A program made the translations under genes and the position numbers. Under the pieces are notes generated by a model, which had not been told where the DNA came from, did not search any database, and saw only the letters and a program-made list of their open reading frames with translations. DNA of 64,000 bases from contig OY856186.1 in the NCBI GenBank assembly GCA_963693315.1, positions 94,638,132-94,702,131 of the forward strand, given 5' to 3'. This document shows, piece after piece, positions 1-12,700 of this stretch. Each line of letters starts with the position of its first letter. The stretch's first letter is position 1. This DNA is from Diogma glabrata. Taxonomy: Eukaryota; Arthropoda; Insecta; Diptera; Cylindrotomidae.

Positions 1-727
1 ATAAGATAGCAATTGTTTATACAAATGTCATTATAAATGGCTGACATGATGACAAACAATATGGAAGTTTCATGATCTTGATAGCATTATTTGATCTCAT
101 GATATTTGCAAGAGATGATTTTCAGTTTTTTGGAAACCACTAAAAAACAAATGATTTATTTTCGGCAGAAAAGGACTGGGCTCTAAGTTACACCGAGATA
201 CATCGATTGCGACCATTTTCGTTAAAATCGACCCATCCGTTGTTGAGAAAACGTTGGGCAAAAATTTGTCTACATACAGCGATACATACATACATACACA
301 CACATACAGACTGCCAGTTAAAAATAGTCTAAACAGTCATGAAACGTAAACATATCATAAAAATTCCGATTTCGAAAATCGACCCAAAAACAATAACTTT
401 CCATATCGGGCAGTTAATACAGCAAACGCCAAGCTAGAAAGAAGGCAGCAATATCTTTTGTCGTTCTTGAATACAGCAAGCATCAGCACTATCAACGCCA
501 AAATTAGAGGGAAATTGCAATAAAATGGTAAAATACCACAGAAGTTCAAAGAATTAATTAAACTGTTCAATGAAAACAGAGCAACTAACGCATTGGCTTA
601 AGTTTCACCAAAACTAACAGACTCAAATAACACTAAGAATAAAGGGCTGGAAGAGAGGGATGAATGGAGAGTCTGCAACTGGAGGCACTGATCACTGCAC
701 ACATCTAAAAATTCACTCTATTATTAG
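1..727. other. Non-coding 3' flank with (CATA)n/(CA)n tract
   Basis: No credible ORF. A CATA/CACA simple repeat at about 273-306 follows a stretch (200-270) with GTTGTTGAGAAAACG-type wording often seen in insect repeats. 595-727 holds nothing recognised. Confidence 0.5.
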
Positions 728-1202
728 TATCCCAGGTAACAATTTAACCTAGGTAATCATTGAGTAAAGCTTTAAAAGAGGAATTTAAAGTAGAAGGGGA
801 AGTTTAAAATTCTTGAACTATGCATGATAAAAGTTTTATACAAGCTCTCCCCAAGGAGAAAAGGCGTATGAAAAAATATTCTTTATTCAAGAAGGCATAT
901 ATAATGCTTTATACATGTTTTATATAAGTGTTTGAATAAAGTGGTACATAAGTTGTTATTCAAGGCTTATTCAAATGCTGTCAAAATGTTACTTGAATAA
1001 AGTGCTTGAGTAAATATTTTCTCAAGAGAATTACTCAGTGGCTATTCAAGAACCGATGCCACTGAAAAAAAAAATTGGTGATTGTTTCCTTTAGTTATTT
1101 TGGTTAATTGGCGCATTAAACTTCTTTTTTTGTATATTGCTGCTATTAAGTTAATCTTTTATCGGAAATTACAATTTATTTTACACATTTCGCATCTTTA
1201 CA

Positions 1203-1262
1203 AACGCCTGTAGCTGGGATCGAACTCGTAACCTTTGATTCTCCAGGACCGCACGCTATCCA
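1203..1262 (-). repeat. tRNA-like segment (degenerate, SINE-head-like)
   Basis: The minus strand reads GTGGATAGCGTGCGG, an anticodon-arm-like CTGGAGAATCAAAGG, then a B-box-like GAGTTCGATCCCAGC. Order and spacing suit a tRNA-derived sequence, but acceptor pairing is poor, so not a functional tRNA. Confidence 0.35.
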
Positions 1263-1614
1263 CTTCTTTATTTAGCAGCTGTCATAAAGAAAATTGAAAC
1301 TTAATCACTATTGTTTAACAAATTATTTGTACACAGTTCAAGTTTCGGACCACTACCACGACTATGAATTAATTTTTATTCAAACATTTTGATTAGGAAT
1401 GCATATAAAAGTGTACTAATGGTTTCCTAAAATGAGAATATATGGGTTTTTGTTATAAATAATATTGGTTATGATTGAGGACAATCTCGAAATGAAAATA
1501 ATTTTGCGTATTCATATACGATATCTACGCATGTGTTTCCATTCAATTGTACGATTAAAAATGATTAAAGAATAAAAATAAAATAAAAAAAAGGAAAATA
1601 AAATTCATAAATGA

Positions 1615-1677
1615 AAACGTGCCTGGCAGGAATCGAACACAGACCCTCTTCCTCATCGTTTACCCTTACGCACGTTC
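1615..1677 (-). repeat. Second tRNA-like segment
   Basis: The minus strand has GTGCGTAAGGGTAAACG, GAGGAAGAGGG and TGTTCGATTCCTGCC (B-box-like). Same orientation as the one at 1203-1262 and inside the same TIR element. Confidence 0.3.
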
Positions 1678-3114
1678 ATTAAATCAATTTCCACGACAGG
1701 AATAAAACGTTACTCAATACAGAACAAACGTGTTATTCAAGCTTCGTAAAGGGTATAGTATGCTGTGATTGGCATTACTTTCAGTTGCACAATTTGGCTG
1801 ATTAATAAATAAATGTTAAATGACAATATTAAATAAACGTTCTACGTTATATTTTCCATAAGTCAGTTGCAATCTGTAGAAAGTTTTGATATAATTTTTT
1901 CCCAAGCGAATTGCGCACAATATGGCGATTACATACATATAATACAAAAATGAATTGTATGACAAATTATCATGTTTATTTATTTGTTGACCAACTCAAA
2001 TCATTATATAAACCATCATCAGAAATGGTAAATCTCAATCAATTTATAAACCATCATCAGAAACGTTTGATTAAATGGTTGCGGAATAATGGCAATTGCA
2101 AATTTCCATTGACGAAAATATGTCTACCATTTTGAAATAATCTTTTGTATTAATCAATAATAGTTTGTTAAAGTTCTTAAAGGTTTGTTTACTTTTTAAA
2201 CACATCGAAAAGTAAAGTGATTTAATAAAAAAATACAATTGCGAATTAAACACCGAACTGTCAAAAATATTGACAGATCGATTTGTTGTAAATCATTTAA
2301 TAAATATTCATTGAAAACAGCCGTATATAAAAAATATTACTTGAGTAACAATTTTCTTGAATACTACTAAAATTATTATACATAAATAAAGTCGTATACA
2401 AGGAACTATCCTTGGGTAAGAATCTTCTTGGATTCTTCTTAAAAGTTGTACTTTAATAAAGGTTTATATAAGGGATTGAATTCTTGAGTAAAAACATCTT
2501 GAATACTACCTTAAAAGTTATATGTGAATAAAACCTTATAGAATGTATTATACTTGAGTAACAGTTGCTTGAATATGCCCTAAATATTTATTATTGAATT
2601 AAGCTTTACTTAAGGAATTATATAAGAAAATTAGTGAATCTAGTCTTTTACAAGCTTTTTTTAGGTAAAGCTTGAATAATATGGTCTTACACAATGCTTT
2701 TTCAAGTTAAGTTGGAATAATTTAAAAAATTTAGGCGAAATTGTTACCTGGGATATCTACATCTGCATATAAGGTAGCGGAATCCGAAATTCGACGTCCA
2801 TGCCGTGCTGCCTGGGTAATGCTGACAGAATTAGGTTGGTGTATTGGAGACAAGCAGAGTAAAAACTGCTTAGTCAATGACGATACATCACGGCGAATTG
2901 GCGCCCTACAACCAATGCGACTCAAGCGTCTGTTCTCCATGTCAGGGGCGGCTTGAAGCGGGCGTCTGCCTTGAATCAAGCGGCTCGCTACATAAACATG
3001 TAAAAAAGATTGTTTCTGGTGACCTTAATATGCAGACCAGCATATGCATTCGCGACAATTTGGGTTGGGCCTAAGGTTAACACCCTAACCCCGGAAAAAA
3101 AACTAATATGTTAA

Positions 3115-6100
3115 ATTTGGTTATCAGAAAGATAAAAACAGACCCGGATACAACAACAGAATTTTACCTGGACGTGAAAAAGGACCAGACTACCGAATCG
3201 GAACGTGGAACGCGTGCAGCCTGAGCGCTCCTGATGCTCTTATAAGTCTGGAAACAGAGGCTGAGAGGTATAGGATGGATATTATTGCTCTACAAGAAAT
3301 TAGACAGCCGATAATCGGAAAACAAGTTTTAAATAGTCACTCTCTATACTGTAGTGGTCATCCTTCTCGAAGAGAATTTGGAACTGGCTTTCTTGTTGGT
3401 GCACGCATACAAGAAGCCGTGATGAAATTCATCCCGGTCAGTGAGAGGATCTGCTACCTACGTGTACGCGGTACATATAACAATATTTCTCTTGTTGCCG
3501 TGCATGCACCAACTGAAGCTAAGACCGTCGACGAGAAGGATAATTTCTACATAGCACTGGAAGAGGTTATGAAACAAACACCCACACGTGACTTCATTAT
3601 GGTTCTTGGTGACTTTAATGGACAGGTTGGAAGAGATATCTCTTATGGAAATGTGGTGGGTCCCAACAGCTTGCATTTGAATTCGAATGATAATGGTGAG
3701 AGAATGACTGAGCTTGCATTATCAAATAATTTGAGAATTGCCAGTACGTTCTTTCCGCATCGATCGATTCATAAGCAGACTTGGGTCTCACCGAATGGAA
3801 ACACTCGAAATCAAATTGATCACGTTCTAGTAACAGCACGTTTCTTTTCGACCGTTCTGGATGTGCGATCCTTTAGAGGTGCATACATTGGAAGTGACCA
3901 CTTCCCTGTATGTGCAACGATAAGGTTTCACTTCCCAAATCCAGGCATTCCAAAATTCAATAAACGGAAACGTTTTAACATCTCATCATTAAAGAATGCT
4001 GAAACAGAAGAGAGATATCAAATCCATATTGCCGAAACATTGGATAAATCAGAAACCATTAATGGAGACGTCGATAAGTCATGGTATTTGCTCAAAGATG
4101 CTGTTTTAAGCGCTGCTGAGGGAATACTTGGACGACCACTCCCAGAAGCCATGGATGGATCAAGCATGCCTTGACGCTATTGCATATAAAAGAGATTGCT
4201 ATCTGAAGTGTCTACAAGGACGCAACACCAGGTGCACGAAGGAGAACTATAAACAGGCAAGACAAGCCGTTACAAAGCTATGTAGACGAACGAAGAGAGA
4301 ATGGTGGAAGAGACAGTGTGAGGAGATTGAAAGCTTCAATAAGGAATATCAATCGCGTAACTTCTTTCAACAGGTTAAAACCTTAAAGAAGGGCCCTCAA
4401 ACTAGATCGACTGCTATTCAAAACGAAGATGGGGAGCTACAAGTAGACCTTAAAAATATTTTAGATACTTGGGCCGCTTATTTTGAGAATCTTCTCAACT
4501 TAAGTGACCAGCAACAAGTCGGGCGACGAGCAAAGCTTATACGTGCGTCAAAGGTACATGTAGACGAACCAACCAAAGAGGAATTCGAAGCGGCGCTGTC
4601 AAAATTAAAACGCAATAAAGCACCTGGTATCGACGATATAACATCCGAAATGATTGTACATGATGGCGAAACTCTATCCTTAAGATTGTTTGAACTTGTT
4701 CAAATGATCTGGCGGACTGAAACCACGCAACAGGACTGGACCACAGCTATGCTGACACCAATCCATAAAAAAGGTAATCGCCTACAATGTGCAAACAACA
4801 GAGGAATCGCTCTCCTTTGCACAGCATATAAAATCTTTTCCTACATTTTGCTATCCAAAATCAATCCGTTTGCTGAACAACTGTTTGGAGAATATCAGTG
4901 TGGTTTCAGGCGGGGCCGAGGTACCACCGATGCACTTTTCTCGATAAGGATGATTTTGGAAAAGTGCCGAGAGTTCAACATACCTGTGCACCAACTCTTC
5001 ATTGATTTCAGGCAGGCCTACGACTCTCTCGAACGAGAGACTCTATGGTCTGCTCTGGTGTCAATGGGAATTCCTGGTAAACTGGTATTGTAGCATAAGG
5101 GTTTAACTGTAATTGCAATTATATACAAAACAAGTTCTTTTGTTTTCTCAATTATATATTATGTATTGTTTTGTAATTAACTCAATTATTTTAGAGTATA
5201 AGAGATTATGTTTTTGGTGTTCTTAATCAGTTCGTTGTTCACTTTAGCCATCAATAAAACATTGTTTATATATAAATTACATAAGTCTTTTAATTAATCT
5301 AAATCTAATACAACAGGTATCACTATGCAAAATGACAGTACAGAACTCTCAATGCTGTGGACGAGTAGAGAACGAAATATCAAAGTTTTTTCAAATCGAC
5401 TCCGGTTTAAGACAAGGTGATGCTATCTCTCCTATACTTTTTAATTTAGCCTTGAAATATGTGTGCCGTCAAAAAAACAGATGATTGCTTACGCTGATGA
5501 AGTTGTCATCCTCGGCCGAAGTGAAGCTGTTATGAGTGAGACTTTCAAGTCGCTTTAGAGTGGTGCTAGAAAAATTGGTCTGCAAATTAACTACAATAAA
5601 ACCAAACATATGAATGTTTCAAGAGAGGCTGAGAAGAAAGATTTGATGTGCGGCGATGAACGAATTGAGGCAGTTGCATCTTTTAAATATTTAGGATAAA
5701 TGCTTGACTCAAACAACAGCATACTTACAGATATGAAAGCTCGAATCGCTGCAGGTAATCGAACTTTCTACTCAATTAAACTTCTCCTTGGATCAGCGTA
5801 TGTATCAACTAACACCAAGCTCAAGTTAAACAAGACATTGATTAGACCTGTTGTGATGCATGGGTCACAAACGTGGACCCTTACACAAAATGACGAAACG
5901 CATTTATCTGTATTTGAGCGTAAGATCCTACGCTACATTTTTGGTCAACTCAAGACAGACGATGGAGAGTATAGAACCCGATATAACTTTGAGATCAGAG
6001 ACCTTCTTGAGGGTCCTGATATAATAGGTTGTATCCGTTCTAATAGGATTGCTTGGTTTGGGCATGTTCTACGAGCCGATTCACAGTCTGGAATGATTAG

Positions 6101-6284
6101 AAAAATGTACGTTAGTATCCCAGGGAGTGGGCGACCGCGAGGTAGACCACGACTACAATGGGAGACTGACGTAATAAACGACCTTAAAAAAATCGGTTGC
6201 CATGGTAATTATGTCGCTGTTGCGAATGACCGTGGTGAATATTCTAAACTGATCAACCTGGCAACGCTCCTACATGGAGCATGA
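3115..6284 (+). pseudogene. LINE ORF: endonuclease-reverse transcriptase, broken
   Basis: Residues from RIGTWNACSL on (about 3204) form an AP-type endonuclease with ALQEIRQP, GDFNGQVGRD, NQIDHVL and SDHFPV. A frameshift near 4140 moves to the RT part: KAPGIDDITSEM, then LFIDFRQAYDSL (motif A) and DSGLRQGDAISPILFN (motif B). Solo LTR 5089-5315 cuts the RT after GIPGKLV. Near 5465 part of the palm is lost; motif C reads AYADE in place of YADD. In-frame stops lie near 5557 and 5698. The C-terminal part (5700-6284) holds RPVVMHGSQTWTLT and RIAWFGHVLR, typical of this LINE group. It cannot encode an active protein. Confidence 0.9.
5089..5315. mobile_element. Solo LTR (227 bp) inside the LINE, TSD GGTAT
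   Basis: Begins TGTAGCAT and ends TACAACA (TG...CA), flanked by GGTAT at 5084-5088 and 5316-5320. Contains GAGTATAAGAG and AATAAA as possible TATA and poly(A) signals. Removing it plus one GGTAT restores KLVSLCKMT in the RT. Short length and 5-bp duplication suit a Copia or BEL element; no internal domain remains, so it arose by LTR-LTR recombination or is a remnant. Confidence 0.85.
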
Positions 6285-6328
6285 ACGTCTTACAAAAAAA
6301 AAAGAAAAAAAAAAAACATCTGCATATA

Positions 6329-6508
6329 TTAAACGTTCTACAGAATGCAAAATTCGTAGAGCTGATATTGCAAGAGGACATATTGCAAGTCAGAAGTTCA
6401 TTTAGAACCAAACTAAAATTGGATGACCCCTTTGGATTAAACAAAACACTTCTATCTTTATTTACAAATATATCTAGATCAGTCTAAAATTACAAAATAT
6501 ATTTTATC
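6329..6508. other. Xdh 3' UTR and immediate flank
   Basis: Host sequence between the LINE duplication and the Xdh stop codon. It carries the AATAAA at 6462-6457 (minus) and nothing else recognised. Confidence 0.6.
6457..6462 (-). terminator. Xdh polyadenylation signal
   Basis: AATAAA on the minus strand, 47 nt past the stop codon. It is the first canonical hexamer downstream of the stop and precedes the LINE insertion by about 130 bp, so the transcript can end before meeting the LINE. Confidence 0.6.
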
Positions 6509-6727
6509 TTATGGCACCACATTCCAAGGTGTAAAGCTTCCTTCCTCAGGCTCCTCAAAGCGACTTGTAAATTGATCAACACATGCCATTCTAATTCGTG
6601 CTGCTGTTGCAGGTGAATTAAATTTAAAATCTGCACTAAAACCAGCATCCAATCTTGCCGCAATAATAGCCTCCTTGATTGCAAAAAATACCGAAGCTGC
6701 TAAAAACAATGGCGGTTCTCCAATGGC
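6509..6727 (-). CDS. Xdh: Xdh exon 4: C-terminus with catalytic Glu
   Basis: After a 61-nt intron (6788-6728) the acceptor GAAG|GCC opens with [12 protein letters not shown]. The Glu of GEPPLF is the known general base of xanthine oxidation (Glu1261 in the bovine enzyme), here about residue 1273. The C-terminus FTPWNVVP matches the fly FTPWNIVP type. The stop codon is at 6511-6509. Confidence 0.95.
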   Translation of the reverse strand, partial: AIGEPPLFLAASVFFAIKEAIIAARLDAGFSADFKFNSPATAARIRMACVDQFTSRFEEPEEGSFTPWNVVP

Positions 6728-9700
6728 CTTCAAAATAAAAATAAATTTATTAAACTTATGAAAAACCAAAACCTTTAAGCCTATTTACTTTAGATGAATA
6801 AACCGCTTTTGGATTTGGTGCATCTTTTAGAAGAGAAACATTAAATTCAATTGGAATATCGCCAAAGCCGGGAATTTTATACATTCCGGGACCACGTGAA
6901 AACAAAACACCTTTAGATGAGTATACCATTTCTTCAATGGTAAACAATCCATATCCTTGAACAAATCCTCCCTCAATTTGTCCAATATCGATTGCGGGAT
7001 TCAAACTTGAGCCTACATCCATAACAATATAAGTTCGAATCACCTTATGATCTCCTGTTAAACAATCGATTTCGACTTCAGAACATCCGGCACCAATTGT
7101 AAAATAGTTAAACAGTTTGCCCTCATTTGTTTTGATATCATACGCTAATTCAGGGGTTGCATAGAATCCTGTTGCAGATAATGATATTCTATCACAATAC
7201 GCCTGTGTTATCCAAAAGTTCCATTCTTTATCCGGATGTTTCTCTTTTATTGGTTCCAGTCTTTTCAATATTTTCTCACAAGCTTTAATTATAGCCATTC
7301 CATTTAAATCAGATGATGCACTTGCAGCGGTTGGTGATGTATTTGGCACCTTATCTGTTGATGATTCAGATATATGAATTTTATCCATCGGTAAGTTCAG
7401 ACAACGCGATGCCACTTGTATCATTTTAGTATGTAATCCTTGTCCCATTTCCGTACCACCATGCGATATTAACACAGATCCATCTAAATAAACGTGAACC
7501 AATGCGCCAGCCTGATTAAGAATACGAAGTGTATAAGCAATACCAAATTTTGTTGGAACAATACTTAGTCCTCGTTTTTTCCAACGATTTTCTTTATTAA
7601 ACTTGCTAACTTCAAGTTGCCGTTGGTGAAATTTGGAGTTTGTTATGACTTCATTCCAGCATCTGAAAGTAAATTCATTCGGTAAATAACTTTTATCAAT
7701 TTACATATATCCATAATGCGGGGTAAAAAATATATATTAAAATATAGTTAAATATTTATCCTTTTGTATAACGGTTCTACCAAACGTTTGCATTTGCAGA
7801 ATAAATAAATTAACGAAACATCCTCATGAGACTCAAATTAAATTAACACTAATGTTTAAGAAATTTACTTACATACATAAACTACATTAGTCGGCATTAA
7901 ATACAACTCACAACAACACATAGATGTAGTAGAATTTTTTTTACCAATGAATTTTTGACAGATAGCACGCAGCAAGAGATAAAAGATGAGAAAAAAAGTA
8001 AAACAGAGATGTATTATTTATTTTGGGATAAATTTGTTTTGAAAACAATTATGTTAGTTAAATTTCTACTCCTAGCTCGTACCATTTGTTTGTTGTGACA
8101 TTTGATTACTTATCAAAATTTTGTTATACTACCTTCAAAATCATTAATATTTTTCCTAGTTTTTGATTTTCTATTATAATTGGTTGAATTTCAATAGTAA
8201 TTTATTAATTTTATGCGTTTTTTGTCCATTTCAAAGGGACCCCAACAGTTTTTTTAAAATTTTAATCTGAGACATTGAATATGCGCACATGCCCATATGA
8301 ATATGCGCACGACCAATTTTCGTATTTGCTTTTAAAATAATATTACTCTACTTTTAAAGACCGTAGTTTTCATGTGTCTTTTATTTCAACGAATGTATAA
8401 CTAAGCAATAAGTATTGTCACATGGTAAATTATTATAAATGTCAGTATTTTATAACACGAGAAATAAAAACAAAACTACAAGCAAAGAACAAATTTTTAA
8501 AAAATTTACTGCAGCATAGCAAAAACGATTGCCAACGATCCAGTAATATATTTCTACTTTAATCATGCCTCGCACTCTCTCATACAATAATCAAAGCCCA
8601 TACATAAAGTTACATGCACTTATTGCACCTTTGTAATAAAAGCGGTCGTTGGATCACCCAGAGTACTCTCGTACTATATTTACAGTGACCTATAGCCTTT
8701 TCCACAGATGCATGCAGTGCAAAGCATCACTTTGTCGTTTCTTACCTGTTTGCCTATAAATTGCATATAAACTAAATTCAAATATGGCAGCTCCAATTTA
8801 GTCTATAAGCATCTCGGCAAAGAGGTAAAGAATAAAGAATTGATGTGCTGCACTGCATAAAAGTGTGGAAAGGACCAATGAGATTATAATTTAAACAACG
8901 CCTTCTTGATTGAATAAATAATTTTGAGGTATAAAATTTTAATGCAAACAAGGATTAAAGGATTAAGGATTAAAAACCATTGTATAAACATATTTGGTAA
9001 ATAAGGAAACCATAAAGAGGAAATAAAAGGAGAAACTAAAATCGAAAATTGGTGAAATAGCTACGCTAATTTTGAACCGTAGCAAAATATTCGAGATCAA
9101 TCAACAAATAGATGCTGGAAAGCATAGTTTGTGTTAAACAGCAAAGCCTAAGGTAGAGTTAGACAAAAATAAAAGTGACATAAAGAATAATTTAAACAAA
9201 TAAAATGGAGTGTGAAGCTCTCACTAAAAAAACATGTTTTATTTCAAATCGAAATACGGTTGTCTCAAACTTGCAGCCAGAGTGAATATGACAAATCAAA
9301 CCCCGAAATTGGTTCAACAACTGTACAGGTGCAGAACGGTATAGTTGAGGCAAGCGTCAACGTTTTTATGTAAAAATTAAATATAATCCCAACCAATTTA
9401 AAATACTTCCGTTTTGATTTGAATAAAAACTCCATGATATAAGGCCAAGGTTCACATGAACGAATTTTCACATTTTTGAAAATAAGTGGAAAACTGTGCT
9501 TTCGAAAACTATAAAACACATTGTTTTGGACTGGGATAACCCTCACCTTTCATATGACACCCAGCTCGTCAAGGTCAAAAATAATTTTTTTTTTCAAAAT
9601 CTCAACTTTCAAACAACATTTTAAATTATGAACCCACCGCTATAGTTTTCATTTACTCTTTATAACATTTCCTATAACCGTGAATTTTTTCAAAATTTTC

Positions 9701-12700
9701 ACAAAAAGTTATTGAATTATCAACGTCCTTGGGCAATTCCTGCTGAAAATTTTTCATTTTGTTTTTATTTTAATTTAATCCATTGAAATTCTCTAAAATG
9801 TAATGTTACATTGAATTTGACCAATCACATTTTAATTACTCTGATAATTTTCCAAGGGTAATTATCAGTGTGAATTTCCCAAGGACGGTGATAATTCAAA
9901 ATAATTTTTGGCCAAAAATTTCGAAAGCAAGTATATTGATAAAAGCACAAGACCGTAGGCCGAGGGCTATTATCAATACCACTTGCTGGAGTAATTTTCC
10001 AAAAAATTATGAGATTTTATCAACGAACGAGGGGAATTCGTTTAGAAATTTTTTTGCCATTTTTCATTTATTTATATATTTTTTATGAATTATACGCTGG
10101 CCTACTGCGATATCAGTTAATTATTTCAAAAGTTATTTGATAATTTTTAATATTCCAGTAGGCCAGACGTATATACTATTTGTTATTACTTATTAGTATA
10201 ATTCATTTTATTGGTGAAATTGAATGATGTCATTACATTTTAGAGAATTTCATTGGGTTAAATTAAAATAAAACTAAGGCAAAAAATTTTCATAATTATT
10301 TTTTTTTTGGGAATTAAAAGAATTATAAATTAATAAACGTCTCAAAATTAGATACAAGATAATTGAGTTTTATAGTTATGTTGGTAAAAAATTTTATCCA
10401 CGACTACTAAAGAATATATGCTTTCCATGTGTATATCTTCCATTGTAATTTTATACATTCTCTCACTTGTGTGTAAAATATGACGCAATCATAACATTCT
10501 ACAACAGTTCTATTAAATATTCCCCTAACAAAATAAAAACTTCATTTGTTGCTATAGTAATATCAAAAGGTTAAAACGAGAACAATACATGTATAAAATA
10601 TGATATAAACAATTTAAGATTTTCCGTTATTTCAATTGTTTTGTTTTTCTATGCTATCTATGTTGCATATATTTCAATATGGTGATAAAAACTTTAGCAG
10701 ACAAACTGGAAATCAATCGAAATATTTTGCAGTCGTGGATAAAATAGCATCTTGTATTTGCACTCGGCTGATTCCCTCCACTCGCTACGCTCATTCCGGG
10801 AAACTTCATCCTCGTGAAGAATTGCCATCGTTCTAAACTCATACAAGAATCTACTATTCTAAACGGATCTCTCTCGACCGATGATAAATTCTCATAAGTT
10901 TTAGAAAAATTATTTGCTTCTATAGTAACTAATTATAGTTAACTACAGTAACTACATATAATCCTAGTGTTTGGTCGAGCATATGTCAAAAAATAAAATA
11001 TGATTTTTCTGTCAGTTGTATAGTATTAAACGTACTCAATCCTCATGAAAAAATCGAAGTTTTTTTAATTTTAAATGTCAGAATTTTTATTTTAGCTGTC
11101 AATTAAAATATTTTATCCTCAATAATATCAAAAGGTTAAAACGAAAACAATACATATATAAAATAAAAAATAAAAAATTTAACATTTTCCGTTAAATTTT
11201 TATTTTATATTTTATATATTGTTCTCACTCTAACTTCTCGATATTTCTATACTAAAAAATATAGAAATTTGATTTAGTTTTTTGTATGATGTCAATTGTT
11301 TTGTTTTTCTATGCTGTCTATGATGTATTTCATTATGGTGATAAAAATTTTAGCAGGCAAACTGGAAATTATTAGAAATATTTTGCAGTCGTGGATAAAA
11401 TAGCATCTTATACGAATACGTATAGGATAATGGCAATTCTTCACTCGGATGATTCACTCCACTCAGAATTGCCACAATTCTAAACTCATACAAGAATCTA
11501 CTATTTTTATTGTATTTTACAAATATTTCGATAGCATTTTCTAAAAAAATCAAAAAGAAAGCATTTTCAAAAACATCCTCTTATCCTCTTATTGCATTTT
11601 CGAATCAAAAGTGAAATTCTTACCCCCACTTTTTTTGTCATTTCTCGCCGGCCGTCACACCGGACCGCAAGTGTGTCAAAACAAGGAAATTTGCATATTT
11701 TTTGCTTAAAATCGATCATTTTAAGTGATTACGAGTAGGAACATTGAATTTGGAGAAATCTTGATGGTCGGGATTGATATGTGAGGCCAAAAACTAGATT
11801 ATTGCATTATAAGTTTGTCAAAAAAATATTGTCAAGTGTGTCAAAAGAATGATTATCATTTTTTTTAACCAATTTTTTGGCAAAAAATGAAATTAATTAT
11901 TTGTATGACATGAAATTTAATCGAACATAAAATTGGACACGGAAATTTTTAATTTTGTTTTAATTTTTCGAATATTTTTGGGATCTTGAAACAAGTTTGT
12001 ATTTTTGTTTTGTTATAATTTTTGCGATATCTTTAGAAGTTTGGAAAAAGTTTTTTGTTTTGGAAAAAATTTTAATTTTTGATTTTGTTAAAATTTTTGG
12101 AATATTTTTAAAATTTTGAAAAAAGTTTGTAGTTTTCATTTTTTTATTTAATATATTTTAAGAATAGTGCAATATTTTAAGAATAGTGGAAAAAGTTTTA
12201 ATTTTTGATTTTGTTATAATTTTTGCAAAATTTTTAGAATTCTGAAAAAAGGTTCAATCATTGGTTTTGTTATAATTTTGGGAATATTTTTGAAATTTTG
12301 AAAAAAATTTTCCATTTTTGATTATTTAAGAATTTTCGGAATATTTTTAGAGTTTTGAAAAAGCTTAAATTTTTGATTTTATTATAAATTTTGAAATATT
12401 TTTGGAATTAGGAAAAAAGCTTGTATTTTTGATTTTGTTATAATTTTTGCGATATTTTTAGAATTTTGAAAAAAAGTTTGTTTTTATGATTTTGTTATAG
12501 TTTTTGCAATAGTTTTAGAATTTTGAAAAAGTTTAAATTTTTCATATTGTTATAATTTTTGGAATTTTGAAAAAAGTTTGTATTTTTGATTTTGTTATAA
12601 TTTTTGAAATATTTTTCTAATATTGAAGAAAGCTGGTATTTTTTATTTGTTTTGTAATTTTTGCAATAATTTGAAATTTTTGAGTAAATTGAAATTTTTG

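Larger units (their letters stand above)
730..2753. mobile_element. 2.0 kb non-autonomous TIR element with subterminal repeats
   Basis: Perfect 16-bp terminal inverted repeats TCCCAGGTAACAATTT (730-745; complement at 2738-2753), flanked by TA (728-729 and 2754-2755). Inside both ends, imperfect units built from TTGAATAAA/CTTGAGTAA recur in opposite orientation (about 865-1045 and 2330-2720). No transposase ORF. A TA duplication points to Tc1/mariner-like mobilisation, but the TIR does not begin CA, so the superfamily is open. Two tRNA-like segments lie inside. Confidence 0.75.
2772..6315 (+). mobile_element. RTE-like LINE with 13-bp target duplication
   Basis: ACATCTGCATATA occurs at 2759-2771 and again at 6316-6328 straight after a poly(A)-like tail, so the ends are exact. 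Body about 3.3 kb without the LTR insert. One endonuclease-RT reading direction and a 3' UTR of only about a dozen bases before the A tail fit the RTE clade; this assignment is inference. The leader (2772-3100) is GC-richer than its surroundings. It inserted 5 bp beyond the 730-2753 element, about 140 bp past the Xdh poly(A) signal, facing the gene. Confidence 0.85.

Noticed and set aside
1203..1262. Functional tRNA gene
   Set aside because: Only the arm order and B-box resemble a tRNA; stems do not pair well and it lies inside a transposon.
5086..5315. The insert in the LINE RT could be read as a GT...AG intron (GTATTG...CAACAG)
   Set aside because: Removal by splicing gives the same joined codons, but the segment has TG...CA ends, a perfect 5-bp duplication and TATA/AATAAA signals of an LTR; LINEs do not carry introns because they replicate through RNA.
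9265..9546. 93-codon minus-strand frame
   Set aside because: No domain, no splice context, unusual amino acid mix expected by chance in AT-rich DNA.
10636..11553. Short frames on both strands in the 10.5-11.5 kb duplication as duplicated exons
   Set aside because: The frames differ between copies, have no recognisable domain, and the DNA rather than any reading frame is conserved.
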